Shown: positions 25,158 to 34,916, counted from the stretch's first letter. The stretch: DNA of 64,000 bases from Ilumatobacter nonamiensis YM16-303 (GCF_000350145.1 NZ_BAOL01000008.1:1-64000), one strand, 5' to 3'. Numbers and translations: made by a program. Notes: generated from the letters alone by a model not told the origin.

Positions 25158-25577
25158 GTGAAGCCACACGCCGGCGCAGCGTTGCCGCTCGATGGTCGGT
25201 CATCTCCCTCGTCGGTCGCACGAGGGAGATGGCTCCCCGCGGTCGTGACGCTCATGATTCTCGTGGCGATCGGGTGCGGTTGCGCAACGTCGTCCGAGGG
25301 CAGCTCCGGAGAGCCCACCTTCTCCTTCGTCATTCCCGCCGGTTCCGGCGAGCGGATCGAACGCGGTGAGACCCTCGACATCCTCCCCCGCGAGTTGGTC
25401 GCGACGGTGGGCGAGACGATCGTGATCTCGAACGAGGACGATCAGGCGCACCTGCTCGGACCCTGGTTTCTCGGTCCCGGTGAGACGCTCCGCCAACGAT
25501 TCACCACGATCGGAAGGTTCGAGGACTCCTGCAGCGTGCATCCGGCGGGCCGGTTCGCGGTCATCGTCGAGGCCTGA
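25158..25577 (+). CDS. Cupredoxin-like lipoprotein
   Basis: A 139-residue exported protein: signal segment WLPAVVTLMILVAIGCG with a lipobox cysteine, then a plastocyanin-like fold. Candidate copper ligands are His98 (DDQAHLLG), Cys125 and His128 (SCSVHPAG). No Met follows, so the axial ligand differs from a classical type-1 site. The GTG start is 4 nt after the oxidase stop, with AAGGAG inside the end of the oxidase gene, so the two are co-translated. It may pass electrons to or from the oxidase. Confidence 0.78.
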   Translation: MKPHAGAALPLDGRSSPSSVARGRWLPAVVTLMILVAIGCGCATSSEGSSGEPTFSFVIPAGSGERIERGETLDILPRELVATVGETIVISNEDDQAHLLGPWFLGPGETLRQRFTTIGRFEDSCSVHPAGRFAVIVEA

Positions 25578-25594
25578 CGGCCGACGCCGCCCTC

Positions 25595-26038
25595 TCAGCG
25601 GTGGACGGCGAAACGTCGGCCTGTCGTGGCCGATGGGACGATGCGGACGAAATACGGTTTGACACCGGACTGCCACGAGGCCAGATCGACGTTGAACAGG
25701 CCGAACAGCTCGTTGCGGTCCGTGATCAACGTCGCGTCTCCTTTGACGACGACGCTCCACGCCGAAGCTTCGTACCAGTCGAAATGGTCGACCTCGAACG
25801 CCACCGAGGGCGCGTCAGCAAGGCTGTCGAGCTTCGTGCCCGAAGCGGTGCGCAACAGCACGGTGTTGCGATCCACGGCGAAGTTCACCGGGAAGATGTC
25901 GACGCCCCCGTTCGCGAGCTGGACAGCGAGCCGACCGATGTCGGCACCCCGGAGCAACTCCCAACAGGTATCGACGCTCAGCTCGTCGGTCTTCTCGATC
26001 GAAGTGGTCCCGCCACGGGGTCGACTCGGAGTCTCCAT
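25595..26038 (-). CDS. Pyridoxamine 5'-phosphate oxidase (PPOX) family protein
   Basis: A 147-residue split-barrel FMN- or F420-binding protein (LRGADIGRLAVQLANGGVDIFPVNF, FEVDHFDWYEASAWSVVVKG). Actinobacterial members are F420- or flavin-dependent reductases or haem-binding proteins, and several belong to the mycobacterial DosR regulon. A perfect DosR-type palindrome is centred 42.5 bp before the ATG, with TCGGAT at -12 to -7. The gene converges on the cupredoxin gene, 17 bp apart. Confidence 0.87.
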   Translation of the reverse strand: METPSRPRGGTTSIEKTDELSVDTCWELLRGADIGRLAVQLANGGVDIFPVNFAVDRNTVLLRTASGTKLDSLADAPSVAFEVDHFDWYEASAWSVVVKGDATLITDRNELFGLFNVDLASWQSGVKPYFVRIVPSATTGRRFAVHR

Positions 26039-26073
26039 CCCATCATCCGACCACGCTCACGCTCGGATCGGTA

Positions 26074-26087
26074 GGGACGAAGGTCCC
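26074..26087 (-). promoter_or_regulatory. DosR-like box 3 (PPOX gene promoter), best match
   Basis: GGGACGAAGGTCCC has both half-sites (GGGAC and GTCCC) intact. Its centre (26080.5) is exactly 42.5 bp upstream of the first base of the PPOX ATG at 26038, with the -10 TCGGAT at 26045-26050. This is the same geometry as box 1. Confidence 0.78.
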
Positions 26088-26103
26088 GACTCGGCGAGGA
26101 GAC

Positions 26104-26754
26104 TCAGCAGTCGTCTTTGGCGGGGATGACGATCTTCAGGCCGGGGTAGAACGCGTCGTAGCCGTTCGTGCCCTGGTTGGCCTCGTCCATCGCCTCGACG
26201 GTGACGTCGAACTTCTCGGCCACCGCGGTACGGCTGGTGTCGCCTTCTTCGATCGTGTAGCTGCCGGCCTCGCAGTTGCTACCGGGATCGGGGATCGTCT
26301 CGCCGGTCTCGGTGGAGGCTGTTTCCTCGGCGTCGCCGTCCGCGTCGTCGTCGGCGTCCGCGTCGTCATCCGTCTCCTCGGCGGGAGCGGTGGCGTTCGC
26401 GGGGATCTTGATGATCGAACCCGGTCCGGGGAACTCGCTGCCGACATCGGCCCAGCCGTTGGCTGCCGCGAGTTCGGCGAGCGTGATGCCGAAATCGTCG
26501 GCCACCTTGATGCCGTAATCACCGGCCTGCACTTCGTAGTCGGTCGTGGGTCCGGATGCCGCCGCTTCCTCGGGAGCGAGCGTCGAGGTGGTCGCGGGCG
26601 CGATCGTGGCGTAGCTGGTCTCGCCGCCGGCGAGCGTGACGGTCGGCTTCGACGCGGCGTCGGAATCGTCGCCACCGCAGGCGCCGAGCAGCAGCGCGGC
26701 GGCGACGGCCGGGCCGACGACCGCGGCGATGCGCGAGGACGTGTTCGACTTCAT
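26104..26754 (-). CDS. LysM-domain lipoprotein
   Basis: A 216-residue exported protein with a lipobox (LLLGACG), a Thr-rich linker and two LysM-like modules (YEVQAGDYGIKVADDFGI... and YTIEEGDTSRTAVAEKFDV...). The modules are separated by a highly acidic Asp/Glu/Ala stretch (about residues 125-150). LysM modules bind peptidoglycan glycans, so it likely sits at the cell wall. Two cysteines (Cys158 region and the last residue) may pair. The ATG has TAGACT (26761-26766) 6 nt upstream, indicating a leaderless mRNA. Confidence 0.86.
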   Translation of the reverse strand: MKSNTSSRIAAVVGPAVAAALLLGACGGDDSDAASKPTVTLAGGETSYATIAPATTSTLAPEEAAASGPTTDYEVQAGDYGIKVADDFGITLAELAAANGWADVGSEFPGPGSIIKIPANATAPAEETDDDADADDDADGDAEETASTETGETIPDPGSNCEAGSYTIEEGDTSRTAVAEKFDVTVEAMDEANQGTNGYDAFYPGLKIVIPAKDDC

Positions 26755-26819
26755 GCTGACAGTCTATGGTCCCGAAACCACCGGCTGGTGTCAACGACCA
26801 CGTTCCGAAGCGCTGTTCG

Positions 26820-28274
26820 TCACATCAGTGGTCGGGCCGTCGGCGGGATCGGAACGGGCAGACGGGTTTCGCCCATCAGGTACTCGTCGACTCCGGCGGC
26901 CGCCGCGCGTCCTTCCGCGATGGCCCAGACGATGAGGCTCTGACCGCGACCCATGTCGCCGGCGACGAACACGCCGGGCCGATTCGTCATGTATCGCTCG
27001 TCACGCTCGACGTTGCCGCGCGCGTCGTACTCGAGCGCCATCTCGTCGAGCCAGGAACCCTTCTCCGGTCCGACGAAACCCATCGCCAGGAACACGAAAT
27101 CGGCGGGAATCCGACGATCCGTCCCCTCGACCTTGGTGAACTTGCCGTCGATCATCTCGACCTCGTGCAGGTCGAGCGCCGCCACGTTGCCGTCGCCGTC
27201 GTCCACGAACTGCTCGGTGTTGACGCTGTACAGCCGTTCGCCACCCTCCTCGTGGGCGGAGGTGACCTTGTAGACCATCGCGAACTGCGGCCACGGATTC
27301 TGGGCTGCCGCTCGCTGCTCGGGCGGCATCGGCATGATCTCGAGCTGCGTCACGGACGCAGCACCCTGACGATGCGCGGTTCCGAGACAGTCGGCGCCGG
27401 TGTCGCCGCCGCCGATGATGACGACGTGCTTGCCGTTGACGTCGATCGGGGACCGCTCCATGTCGCCCAACTGCACACGGTTCGACGGCGGCAGGTACTC
27501 CATCGCCTGATGGATGCCGTTCAGTTCGCGTCCCGGAATCGGCAGGTCCCGCCACTGGGTTGCACCGCACGCCAGGACGATCGCATCGTGGCTGGCGCGA
27601 AGCACCTCCATGTCGACCGTGGATCCGACCGCCGCGTTCGTGCGGAACTCGGTCCCCTCCGCTTCCATCTGCTCGAGGCGCCGGTCGATGTGGCGCTTCT
27701 CCATCTTGAACTCGGGAATGCCGTAGCGGAGGAGGCCACCGATCCGATCGGCGCGCTCGAGCACGACGACGTCGTGACCCGCTCGGGTCAGCTGCTGCGC
27801 AGCGGCGAGTCCTGCCGGCCCGGATCCGATCACAGCGATCTTCTTGCCGGTCCGCACCGACGGAACGTGCGGTGTGACCCAGCCCTCCTCGAAGGCGCGG
27901 TCGATGATCTCGACCTCGATCCGCTTGATCGCCACCGGATCCTGGTTGATCCCGAGCACGCACGCCGACTCACACGGTGCCGGGCAGAGCCGACCGGTGA
28001 ACTCGGGGAAGTTGTTCGTGGCGTGCAGACGCTCGATCGCGTCCTGCCACTGATCCCGATAGACGAGATCGTTCCAGTCGGGAATCAGGTTGCCGAGCGG
28101 GCAGCCGTTGTTGCAGAACGGGATGCCGCAGTCCATGCAGCGCGCCGCCTGATGGTTCAGCGCCTCGGCCGGGAACGGTTCGTAGACCTCTTTCCAGTCC
28201 TTCAACCGAACCGGCACCGGCCGATGCTTCGCGGTCTCCCGCCCGAACTCGAGAAATCCAGTTGGCTTGCCCAT
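26820..28274 (-). CDS. gltD: Glutamate synthase small subunit
   Basis: A 484-residue NADPH-dependent GOGAT beta subunit. The N-terminal cysteine clusters (CMDCGIPFCNNGC and CPAPCESAC) bind the [4Fe-4S] centres; GSGPAGLAAAQQL binds FAD and IGGGDTGADC binds NADPH. It feeds electrons to GltB for making glutamate from glutamine and 2-oxoglutarate. It begins 2 nt after the gltB stop. The frame stays open further upstream, but that part is the shadow of gltB; the MGKPTGFLEF start fits the family. Confidence 0.97.
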   Translation of the reverse strand: MGKPTGFLEFGRETAKHRPVPVRLKDWKEVYEPFPAEALNHQAARCMDCGIPFCNNGCPLGNLIPDWNDLVYRDQWQDAIERLHATNNFPEFTGRLCPAPCESACVLGINQDPVAIKRIEVEIIDRAFEEGWVTPHVPSVRTGKKIAVIGSGPAGLAAAQQLTRAGHDVVVLERADRIGGLLRYGIPEFKMEKRHIDRRLEQMEAEGTEFRTNAAVGSTVDMEVLRASHDAIVLACGATQWRDLPIPGRELNGIHQAMEYLPPSNRVQLGDMERSPIDVNGKHVVIIGGGDTGADCLGTAHRQGAASVTQLEIMPMPPEQRAAAQNPWPQFAMVYKVTSAHEEGGERLYSVNTEQFVDDGDGNVAALDLHEVEMIDGKFTKVEGTDRRIPADFVFLAMGFVGPEKGSWLDEMALEYDARGNVERDERYMTNRPGVFVAGDMGRGQSLIVWAIAEGRAAAAGVDEYLMGETRLPVPIPPTARPLM

Positions 28275-28276
28275 GA

Positions 28277-31200
28277 TCAGACCCTCGCTGCTTCCATGAT
28301 CTTCTCGACGGTCTGTTCGTCGTCGAGTCCGTCGGCTTCCGATCGTGCGATGACCGTGAGCACCCGCTTGTAGTCGAGTGGCATCACCTTGCGGAACTTC
28401 GACACGTCGACCGCCCACGAGTTGAGGATCGACGTGGCGACCGGCGAGCCGGTGAAGTCGCGATGGCGCAGCACCGCGTCGTGCAGGAACGACCGGTCGT
28501 CGTCGCTCAGCGGTTCGAGTTCGACCATCTCGTAGTTCACCTTGTCGGCGAACTTGCCGTCCGGGTCGTAGACGTACGCAATACCGCCGGACATCCCGGC
28601 GCCGAAGTTGCGTCCGGTCGAGCCGAGCACGACCACACGGCCACCGGTCATGTACTCGCAACCATGGTCGCCGACGCCCTCGCTCACCGCCAGGGCACCG
28701 GAGTTCCGGACGCAGAACCGCTCCCCCACCATTCCGCGCAGGAAGATCTCGCCGCCGGTCGCGCCGTAGCCGATGACGTTGCCGGCGATCACCTGATCCT
28801 CCGCGGCGAACGACGCATCGGGGTGCGGATGGACGATCAGACGGCCGCCGGACAACCCCTTGCCGAGGTAGTCGTTGGTGTCTCCGATGAGGCGCATCTG
28901 GATTCCGGACGGGACGAACGCACCGAAGCTCTGTCCGGCCGAGCCGGTGAAGGTGATGTCGATCGTGCCGTCGGGCAGACCCTCGCCCTTCCACTTCTTC
29001 GTGACCTCGTGGCCGAGCAGCGTGCCCGTCGTGCGGTTGATGTTGCGGATCGGCATGTCGATCTCGACCCGTTGCGCGTCGTCGATCGCCGGCTGTGCCT
29101 GCTCGATCAACTGCTGGTCGAGCGCCACGTCGAGTTCGTGATCCTGGCCGACCGACTGCACCATGGTCTGGCCGTACGGGTTCTCCGGCACCATCAAGAT
29201 CGGCGAGATGTCGAGACCCGAGGCCTTCCAGTGGTCGATCGCCTGACGGGTGTCGAGGCATTCGACGTGGCCGATCATCTCGTCCATCGTGCGGAAGCCG
29301 AGGACCGCCATGATCTCGCGGACCTCCTCCGCGATGAACTGCATGAAGTTCACGACGAACTCGGCCTTGCCGGCGTACCGGTCGCGGAGCACGGGATTCT
29401 GGGTCGCGATCCCGACGGGACACGTGTCGAGGTGGCAGACGCGCATCATGATGCAGCCCGACACGACCAACGGTGCAGTGGCGAAGCCGTACTCCTCGGC
29501 GCCGAGCAGCGCGGCGACAACGACGTCGCGACCGGTCTTCATCTGACCGTCCGCCTGGACGATGATCCGGTCACGGAGACCGTTCAGCATCAGCGTCTGC
29601 TGCGTCTCGGCCAAACCGAGTTCCCACGGACCGCCGGCGTGTTTGAGCGAGGTCAGCGGGCTTGCGCCCGTGCCGCCGTCGTGACCCGAGATCAGGACCA
29701 CGTCGGCCTTCGCCTTCGAGACGCCGGCCGCAACCGTCCCGACGCCGGTCTCGGCGACCAACTTGACGTGGATCCGCGCGGACGGGTTGGCGTTCTTGAG
29801 GTCGTGGATCAGCTGCTTGAGATCCTCGATCGAGTAGATGTCGTGGTGCGGCGGCGGGCTGATGAGCCCGACACCCGGTGTGCTGTGGCGGGTCTCGGCG
29901 ATCCACGGGTACACCTTGTGCCCGGGAAGCTGGCCGCCTTCGCCCGGCTTGGCACCCTGGGCCATCTTGATCTGGATGTCGTCGGAGTTGGTCAGGTACT
30001 CCGACGTCACGCCGAACCGGCCGGAGGCGACCTGCTTGATCGCCGAGCGGCGTTCGGGGTCGTACAGCCGGTCGGGGTTCTCGCCGCCCTCGCCGGTGTT
30101 CGACTTCGCACCGATCTGGTTCATGGCGATCGCCAGGGTCTCATGCGCTTCCGCGGAGATCGATCCGTAGCTCATCGCTCCGGTCGAGAAGCGCTTGACG
30201 ATCTCGGAGACCGGCTCGACCTCGTCGATCGGAACCGGCGTGCGGTCCACCACGAAATCGAACAGGCCCCGCAACGTCATCAGCTTCTTCGACTGGTCGT
30301 CGACGGTTGCCGTGTAGTCCTTGAAGATGTCGTAGCGGCCACTGCGCGTCGAGTGCTGCAGCTTGTAGACGGTCTCGGGGTTGAACAGGTGCGGCTCACC
30401 CTCGCGACGCCACTGGTACTCGCCGCCGAGTTCGAGCTTGCGGTGCGCGCGTTCCTCGGGCCGCCTCGGATTCGCAGCCTGGTGGCGGTCGGCGACCTCC
30501 CGGGCGAGCTCGTCGAGGCCGATGCCCCCGAGCTTCGACACGGTTCCGGTGAAGTACTTGTCGATGAGTTCGTCGCCGAGGCCGATCGCCTCGAAGATCT
30601 GGGCGCCCGTGTACGACGCGACGGTCGACACGCCCATCTTCGACATCACCTTCAGCACGCCCTTGTTGGCGGCCTTGATGTAGTTGCGGATCGCCTGCTT
30701 CGGATCGAGATCACCCATCCCGTGCATGCCTTCGGCGATCAGGTCCTCGATCGACTCGAACGCCAAGTACGGGTTGATCGCGCCGGCGCCGTAGCCGATC
30801 AGCAACGCCATGTGATGCACCTCGCGGGCGTCACCGGCCTCGACGATCAGTCCCGCCATGGTGCGCTGCTTCGTGCGCACGAGATGATGGTGCACGGCGG
30901 CGGTGAGCAGCAGCGACGGGATCGGGGCATCGACGGTGTCGGCGTTGCGGTCGGAGAGCACGATGATGCGTGCGCCTTCCTCGATCGCGGTCGACGCCTG
31001 GCTGCACACGCGCTCGATCGCTTCGGCGAGACCGGGGCCACCGCTGTCGACCCGGTAGAGACCGGACAGCACCTTGGCGCGCAGTCCCGGGTGCTCACCG
31101 GCGGCGTCGATGTGGATGATCTTCGCGAGTTCGTCGTTGTCGATGATCGGGTTCGGCAGCGCGAGTTGCTTGCAGGAGTCAGGACCGGGCGACAGCAGGT

Positions 31201-32818
31201 TCGCCTCCGGGCCGACCGTCGACGACACCGAGGTGACCACCTCTTCGCGGATCGCGTCGAGCGGCGGGTTCGTCACCTGAGCGAACAACTGCTTGAAGTA
31301 GTCGAACACCAGTCGAGGACGTTCCGACAGCACGGCCAGCGGCGTATCGGTGCCCATCGAGCCCAGCGCTTCCATCCCCCGCATCGCCATCGGCGAGATC
31401 AGGATCTTCAACTCCTCGTGCGTGTAGCCGAACATCTGCTGGCGGCGCAGCACGCTGTCGTGGCTGAACACGACGTGCTCGCGTTCGGGCAGCTCACCGA
31501 GCTCGACCAGTCCCGCCTCGAGCCACTCGCCGTACGGGTGCAGGGACGCGAGCGACGCCTTGATCTCGTCGTCGCCGACGATCCGGCCCTCGTCGGTGTC
31601 GATCAGGAACATCTTTCCCGGCTGGAGACGCCCCTTGGCGATCACGTTCGCAGGTTCCACGTCGATGACACCGACCTCGGAGGCCATCACGACCATGTCG
31701 TCGTCGGTGACCCAGTAGCGACTCGGACGCAGACCGTTGCGGTCGAGCACCGCTCCGATCACCTTGCCGTCGGTGAACGTGACGCTCGCCGGCCCGTCCC
31801 ACGGCTCCATCATCGATGCGTGGAAGCGGAAGAAGTCCCGCAGTTCCTTCGACATCGTCGTGTCGTTCTCCCACGCCGACGGGATCATCATCATCACCGC
31901 GTGGTGCAGCGGGTAGCCGCCGAGGTGCAACAGTTCGAGCACCTCGTCGAAGCGAGCGGTGTCCGACGAGCCCGGCGTGCAGATCGGGAAGGCCCGATCG
32001 ATCCCCGGAAGGTTCGGGCTCTCGAGCATCGCCTCCCGGGCGCGCATCCAGTTCTGGTTGCCCTGCACCGTGTTGATCTCGCCGTTGTGGGCGACGAAAC
32101 GGTACGGGTGCGCGAGCGGCCACGACGGAAACGTGTTGGTCGAGAACCGCGAGTGGACGAGGAGCAGCGCCGACTCGATCCGAGGGTCGGTCAGGTCGCC
32201 GAAGAACTGACTCAGCTGCGGCGTGGTGAGCATCCCCTTGTACACGATCGTCCGCGACGACAGCGACGCGAAGTACGTGTCGAGTTCGTCGACGAGTTCG
32301 CGTCGCGACCGCTTGCGGGCGACGAATGCCTTGCGGTCGAGGTCGATGCCCGTCGCTCCACCCGGGTCGGAGACGAACAGCTGCTTGAACGTCGGCATCG
32401 CGGCTCGCGCGGTCTTGCCGAGGCAGTCGGGATTCACCGGCAGGTCGCGCCATCCGAGCACCTGCAGGCCGACGTCGGCGACGGTCGCGTCGATCGCTGC
32501 CTGGGCCTTCTCACAGGCAACGCCCTCGGCGGGAAGGAACGCGATCCCCGTCGCGTACGCGCCGGCCGGCGGGAGATCGAAGTCGACGACCTCGCGGTAG
32601 AGCACGTCGGAGACCTGCAGCAGAATTCCTGCACCGTCGCCGGTGTCCGGCTCGGCGCCGGTTGCACCGCGGTGTTCGAGGTTGGTGAGTGCCGTCAGTC
32701 CCGTGACCACGAGATCGTTCGAGCGTGCGCCCTTGAGGTTCGCGACGAAGGAGACTCCACAGGAGTCGTGTTCGTTGCGGGGGTCGTACAGTCCGATTGG
32801 TCCGGGAGCATGGATCAT
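28277..32818 (-). CDS. gltB: Glutamate synthase large subunit
   Basis: A 1513-residue GOGAT alpha subunit. A short 19-residue propeptide precedes Cys20 (HDSCGVSF), the catalytic N-terminal nucleophile of the class II glutaminase domain. The central and FMN-binding synthase domains follow; the 3Fe-4S cysteines are in [15 protein letters not shown]; the C-terminal GXGXG beta-helix ends near residue 1490. With gltD it forms the ammonia-assimilation operon. The upstream leader holds several hairpins and a TAGGAT -10. Full length, no odd residues. Confidence 0.98.
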   Translation of the reverse strand: MIHAPGPIGLYDPRNEHDSCGVSFVANLKGARSNDLVVTGLTALTNLEHRGATGAEPDTGDGAGILLQVSDVLYREVVDFDLPPAGAYATGIAFLPAEGVACEKAQAAIDATVADVGLQVLGWRDLPVNPDCLGKTARAAMPTFKQLFVSDPGGATGIDLDRKAFVARKRSRRELVDELDTYFASLSSRTIVYKGMLTTPQLSQFFGDLTDPRIESALLLVHSRFSTNTFPSWPLAHPYRFVAHNGEINTVQGNQNWMRAREAMLESPNLPGIDRAFPICTPGSSDTARFDEVLELLHLGGYPLHHAVMMMIPSAWENDTTMSKELRDFFRFHASMMEPWDGPASVTFTDGKVIGAVLDRNGLRPSRYWVTDDDMVVMASEVGVIDVEPANVIAKGRLQPGKMFLIDTDEGRIVGDDEIKASLASLHPYGEWLEAGLVELGELPEREHVVFSHDSVLRRQQMFGYTHEELKILISPMAMRGMEALGSMGTDTPLAVLSERPRLVFDYFKQLFAQVTNPPLDAIREEVVTSVSSTVGPEANLLSPGPDSCKQLALPNPIIDNDELAKIIHIDAAGEHPGLRAKVLSGLYRVDSGGPGLAEAIERVCSQASTAIEEGARIIVLSDRNADTVDAPIPSLLLTAAVHHHLVRTKQRTMAGLIVEAGDAREVHHMALLIGYGAGAINPYLAFESIEDLIAEGMHGMGDLDPKQAIRNYIKAANKGVLKVMSKMGVSTVASYTGAQIFEAIGLGDELIDKYFTGTVSKLGGIGLDELAREVADRHQAANPRRPEERAHRKLELGGEYQWRREGEPHLFNPETVYKLQHSTRSGRYDIFKDYTATVDDQSKKLMTLRGLFDFVVDRTPVPIDEVEPVSEIVKRFSTGAMSYGSISAEAHETLAIAMNQIGAKSNTGEGGENPDRLYDPERRSAIKQVASGRFGVTSEYLTNSDDIQIKMAQGAKPGEGGQLPGHKVYPWIAETRHSTPGVGLISPPPHHDIYSIEDLKQLIHDLKNANPSARIHVKLVAETGVGTVAAGVSKAKADVVLISGHDGGTGASPLTSLKHAGGPWELGLAETQQTLMLNGLRDRIIVQADGQMKTGRDVVVAALLGAEEYGFATAPLVVSGCIMMRVCHLDTCPVGIATQNPVLRDRYAGKAEFVVNFMQFIAEEVREIMAVLGFRTMDEMIGHVECLDTRQAIDHWKASGLDISPILMVPENPYGQTMVQSVGQDHELDVALDQQLIEQAQPAIDDAQRVEIDMPIRNINRTTGTLLGHEVTKKWKGEGLPDGTIDITFTGSAGQSFGAFVPSGIQMRLIGDTNDYLGKGLSGGRLIVHPHPDASFAAEDQVIAGNVIGYGATGGEIFLRGMVGERFCVRNSGALAVSEGVGDHGCEYMTGGRVVVLGSTGRNFGAGMSGGIAYVYDPDGKFADKVNYEMVELEPLSDDDRSFLHDAVLRHRDFTGSPVATSILNSWAVDVSKFRKVMPLDYKRVLTVIARSEADGLDDEQTVEKIMEAARV

Positions 32819-32952
32819 TCAGGTACATCCTCGAAGGTTCGTCCGGGCGCGTGCCCGGAGGGGTTCGTAGCGAACGCTGCGCAGGGTCGTCGTTGACCGA
32901 ACGGCGATGCCTCGGCGCTGAGGCGTGCCCGGGCATGGCCCGAGCGGGGGGA
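32819..32952 (-). promoter_or_regulatory. Structured 5' leader of gltB
   Basis: Between the predicted start site (about 32952) and the gltB ATG lie three compact hairpins: GCCTC/GAGGC (32909-32924), GTTCG/CGAAC (32863-32875) and a perfect GC-rich 6-bp stem CCGGGC/GCCCGG (32843-32858). A long leader is unusual in this window, where most first genes look leaderless. It may be a regulatory RNA; it matches no riboswitch class I can name. Confidence 0.45.
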
Positions 32953-32958
32953 ACACAC

Positions 32959-32964
32959 ATCCTA
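32959..32964 (-). promoter_or_regulatory. gltB -10 element
   Basis: TAGGAT on the minus strand, about 140 nt before the gltB start. No good -35 is visible at 17 nt, which suggests activator dependence. Confidence 0.4.
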
Positions 32965-33050
32965 GAGGGTGCTCACGTCCGGAGCGAACCTCGTTCCCAA
33001 GTGATCCCGACCCACCGTTCCCGGACCCCACCACTCCCGTCAGGATCTTC

Positions 33051-33153
33051 CGGTGAGATGTGAGACCAACAGTCCGCCCCGATCCTCACCACAACCGGGC
33101 CCGCCCGTCGTGCGGTGAGAGTTCGGGCGACCTGTACCGCTCACATCTCACCG
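33051..33153. repeat. Spaced 14-bp inverted repeat upstream of gltB
   Basis: CGGTGAGATGTGAG at 33051-33064 and its exact complement CTCACATCTCACCG at 33140-33153 are 75 nt apart, with a third partial copy (CGGTGAGA) at 33113-33120. They lie between the end of the yqeY-like gene and the gltB promoter. They could be paired operator sites for a looping regulator of gltBD, or a long terminator stem. No protein can be assigned. Confidence 0.6.
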
Positions 33154-33175
33154 CAGGGCGACGGGTTGATGCGGG

Positions 33176-33622
33176 TCAGCTGAGGCGGGACTTGACGAGG
33201 TCGGCCACGGCGCGACCGTCGGCACGACCGGCGACCTCGGCGTTGACGGCCTTCATCGCCGAGCCCATGTCGGCCATCGTCTCGAAACCATTCGCCGAGA
33301 AGACGTCGGACACGATCGTGTCGAGTTCGTCGGCAGAGAGCGCTGCCGGGAGGTAGGTCTCGAGGATCTCGATCTCGGCCCGCTCGTCAGCGGCCCGGTC
33401 GTCGGCGCCGCCGGCCTCGAACGCTTCGGCCGCGTCGACGCGCCGCTTGACCTGCGACTTCAGTACGGCCTGTACGCCGTCGTCGTCGAGCGTGGTGGCG
33501 GAATCACCCGCGACCTGCGCCTCCTGAACGGCGGCGATCACCGAGCGGAGGGTCCGCTGCCGAACGGTGTCCTTCGCCTTCATCGCCGTGGTGAGGTCGA
33601 CTCGGATCTGATCGATCAGCAT
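33176..33622 (-). CDS. GatB/YqeY-domain protein
   Basis: A 148-residue YqeY-family protein related to the C-terminal tRNA-binding domain of GatB. Typical features are MKAKDTVRQRTLRSVIAAVQEAQV, an EIEILETYLPAALS helix and the C-terminal GRADGRAVADLVKSRL. It may bind tRNA, but the role is not established. I chose the ATG at 33622 rather than the GTG at 33628 because a CACACT hexamer ends 6 nt before the ATG. Confidence 0.9.
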   Translation of the reverse strand: MLIDQIRVDLTTAMKAKDTVRQRTLRSVIAAVQEAQVAGDSATTLDDDGVQAVLKSQVKRRVDAAEAFEAGGADDRAADERAEIEILETYLPAALSADELDTIVSDVFSANGFETMADMGSAMKAVNAEVAGRADGRAVADLVKSRLS

Positions 33623-33637
33623 CGGCACAGTGTGGCG

Positions 33638-34462
33638 TCAGTCGACGAAGACCGGCGCACGGTTTTCGAAGCCGGACATCACGGCTTCCATCTGGTTCTT
33701 CGAGCCGATCTGGGCACCGATCACGCGACGTTCTTCGGCGAACGCCTCGGCAGCTCCGTCGTGGTCGAGTCGGTTGAACAGTTCCTTCGCTCCCTGTACG
33801 GCTCCCGGGCTGCGTCCGGCGATCTCGCGCGCAAGCGCCATCGCGTCGTCGAGCGGGCTGTCGCTGAGCCGCGTGGCGAGTCCGAGTGCGTACGCCTCGG
33901 TCCCGTCGAAGACGCGGGCGGTGTAGGTCAGTTCACGGGCGACGTCGGGCCGCACCAGCTTCGACAGCATGAACGTTCCGGTCATGTCCGGAACGAGGCC
34001 CCAGTGCACTTCGCGGACCGACATCTTGGTGTCGGGGTGCACGATCCGGATGTCGGCGCCGAGCGCGATCTGAATCCCGCCACCGAGCGCGTGCCCGTGG
34101 ACCGCGGCGATCACCGGCACGGACAGTTCCTGCCACACCCAGCAGACCTGCTGACCGAGATGGGTGATCCGGCCATCGGCCATCTCGCCGGGATTGCCAT
34201 CGTCGTCGCCGGCGGCCGCCTCGACGTCGTCGGAGCCCGAATCGGCGATCGCCTGCATCGTGGAGAAGTCGAGTCCGGCACAGAACGACGCCCCGTTGCC
34301 CGAGAGGACGACGACGCGCACTCCTGATTCGTTCTTCAGTTGCTCGCCGGCTTCGGCGATTCCTCGGAACATCGCGTTGTCGAGCGCGTTGCGCTTGTCT
34401 TCGCGGTTGAGACGGACATCGGCGATGCCGTCGTTGATCGAGATGGTGACACGGTCGGACAT
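33638..34462 (-). CDS. Enoyl-CoA hydratase/isomerase (crotonase) family protein
   Basis: A 274-residue crotonase-fold enzyme. The CoA-binding start RLNREDKRNALDNAMF, the oxyanion-hole segments GASFCAGLDFS and HGHALGGGIQIALGADIRI, and EVHWGLVPDMTGT are all seen. An Asp-rich insertion (about residues 75-95, SDDVEAAAGDDDG) lies next to the active site. The usual catalytic glutamates are only partly placed, so hydratase versus isomerase activity is open. It is the upstream neighbour of the YqeY gene (15-nt gap), probably in one transcript. Confidence 0.88.
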   Translation of the reverse strand: MSDRVTISINDGIADVRLNREDKRNALDNAMFRGIAEAGEQLKNESGVRVVVLSGNGASFCAGLDFSTMQAIADSGSDDVEAAAGDDDGNPGEMADGRITHLGQQVCWVWQELSVPVIAAVHGHALGGGIQIALGADIRIVHPDTKMSVREVHWGLVPDMTGTFMLSKLVRPDVARELTYTARVFDGTEAYALGLATRLSDSPLDDAMALAREIAGRSPGAVQGAKELFNRLDHDGAAEAFAEERRVIGAQIGSKNQMEAVMSGFENRAPVFVD

Positions 34463-34518
34463 CTCCCGAGCTTGTCAGATCACCTCGTCTGATTCCCGAT
34501 TCGTGGTACAACCAGCCC

Positions 34519-34890
34519 ATGAACATGCCTCCCCCACCGCCAGGCTCCCCCGACGAATCGTTCCCCGAGCAGATCCCACCGCCGGGATACCAGGCGTACG
34601 GTCAGCCGGGTTCCGCCCCCGGTTCGCAGTCGAACGGCAAGGGGACCGCCGCGATGGTCTGCGGGATCATCGGTCTCGTCATGCTGCTTCTGTGCGGGGT
34701 CTTCTCGGTCGTGATCTCCCCGGTTGCGTTCTTCCTCGGGAGGTCTGCGAGCAAGGAGATCGAGGCGGCACCCGGGCAGTATTCCAACGCGGGCCAGGCC
34801 AAAGCCGGTTGGATCATGGGCCTCATCGGAATGATCCTGGTGGCGATCTGGCTCGTCGTCGTGGTGATCGTGGTCGCCGGTTCCAACTGA
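34519..34890 (+). CDS. DUF4190-type small membrane protein
   Basis: A 123-residue protein with a Pro/Gly-rich cytoplasmic N-terminus (PPPPPGSPDES...GYQAYGQP) and two transmembrane helices (about 45-75 and 97-120). The segment NGKGTAAMVCGIIGLV and the amphipathic GRSASKEIEA between the helices are typical of DUF4190 proteins in actinobacteria. The function is unknown. TACAAC (34507-34512) ends 6 nt before the ATG. Confidence 0.82.
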   Translation: MNMPPPPPGSPDESFPEQIPPPGYQAYGQPGSAPGSQSNGKGTAAMVCGIIGLVMLLLCGVFSVVISPVAFFLGRSASKEIEAAPGQYSNAGQAKAGWIMGLIGMILVAIWLVVVVIVVAGSN

Positions 34891-34916
34891 CGGCGCGAGT
34901 GAGTCTCGGGTTGTGG

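Noticed and set aside
28463-32896. Very long open frame (1477 codons) opposite gltB
   Set aside because: It is the antisense shadow of gltB: high-GC3 coding DNA leaves the complementary frame free of stops. Its translation is low-complexity Arg/His/Asp/Val-rich with no domain, while gltB has full motifs.
32819-32952. Known glutamine riboswitch (glnA/DP type) upstream of gltB
   Set aside because: The hairpin layout does not show the conserved core of those motifs; kept only as an unassigned leader.
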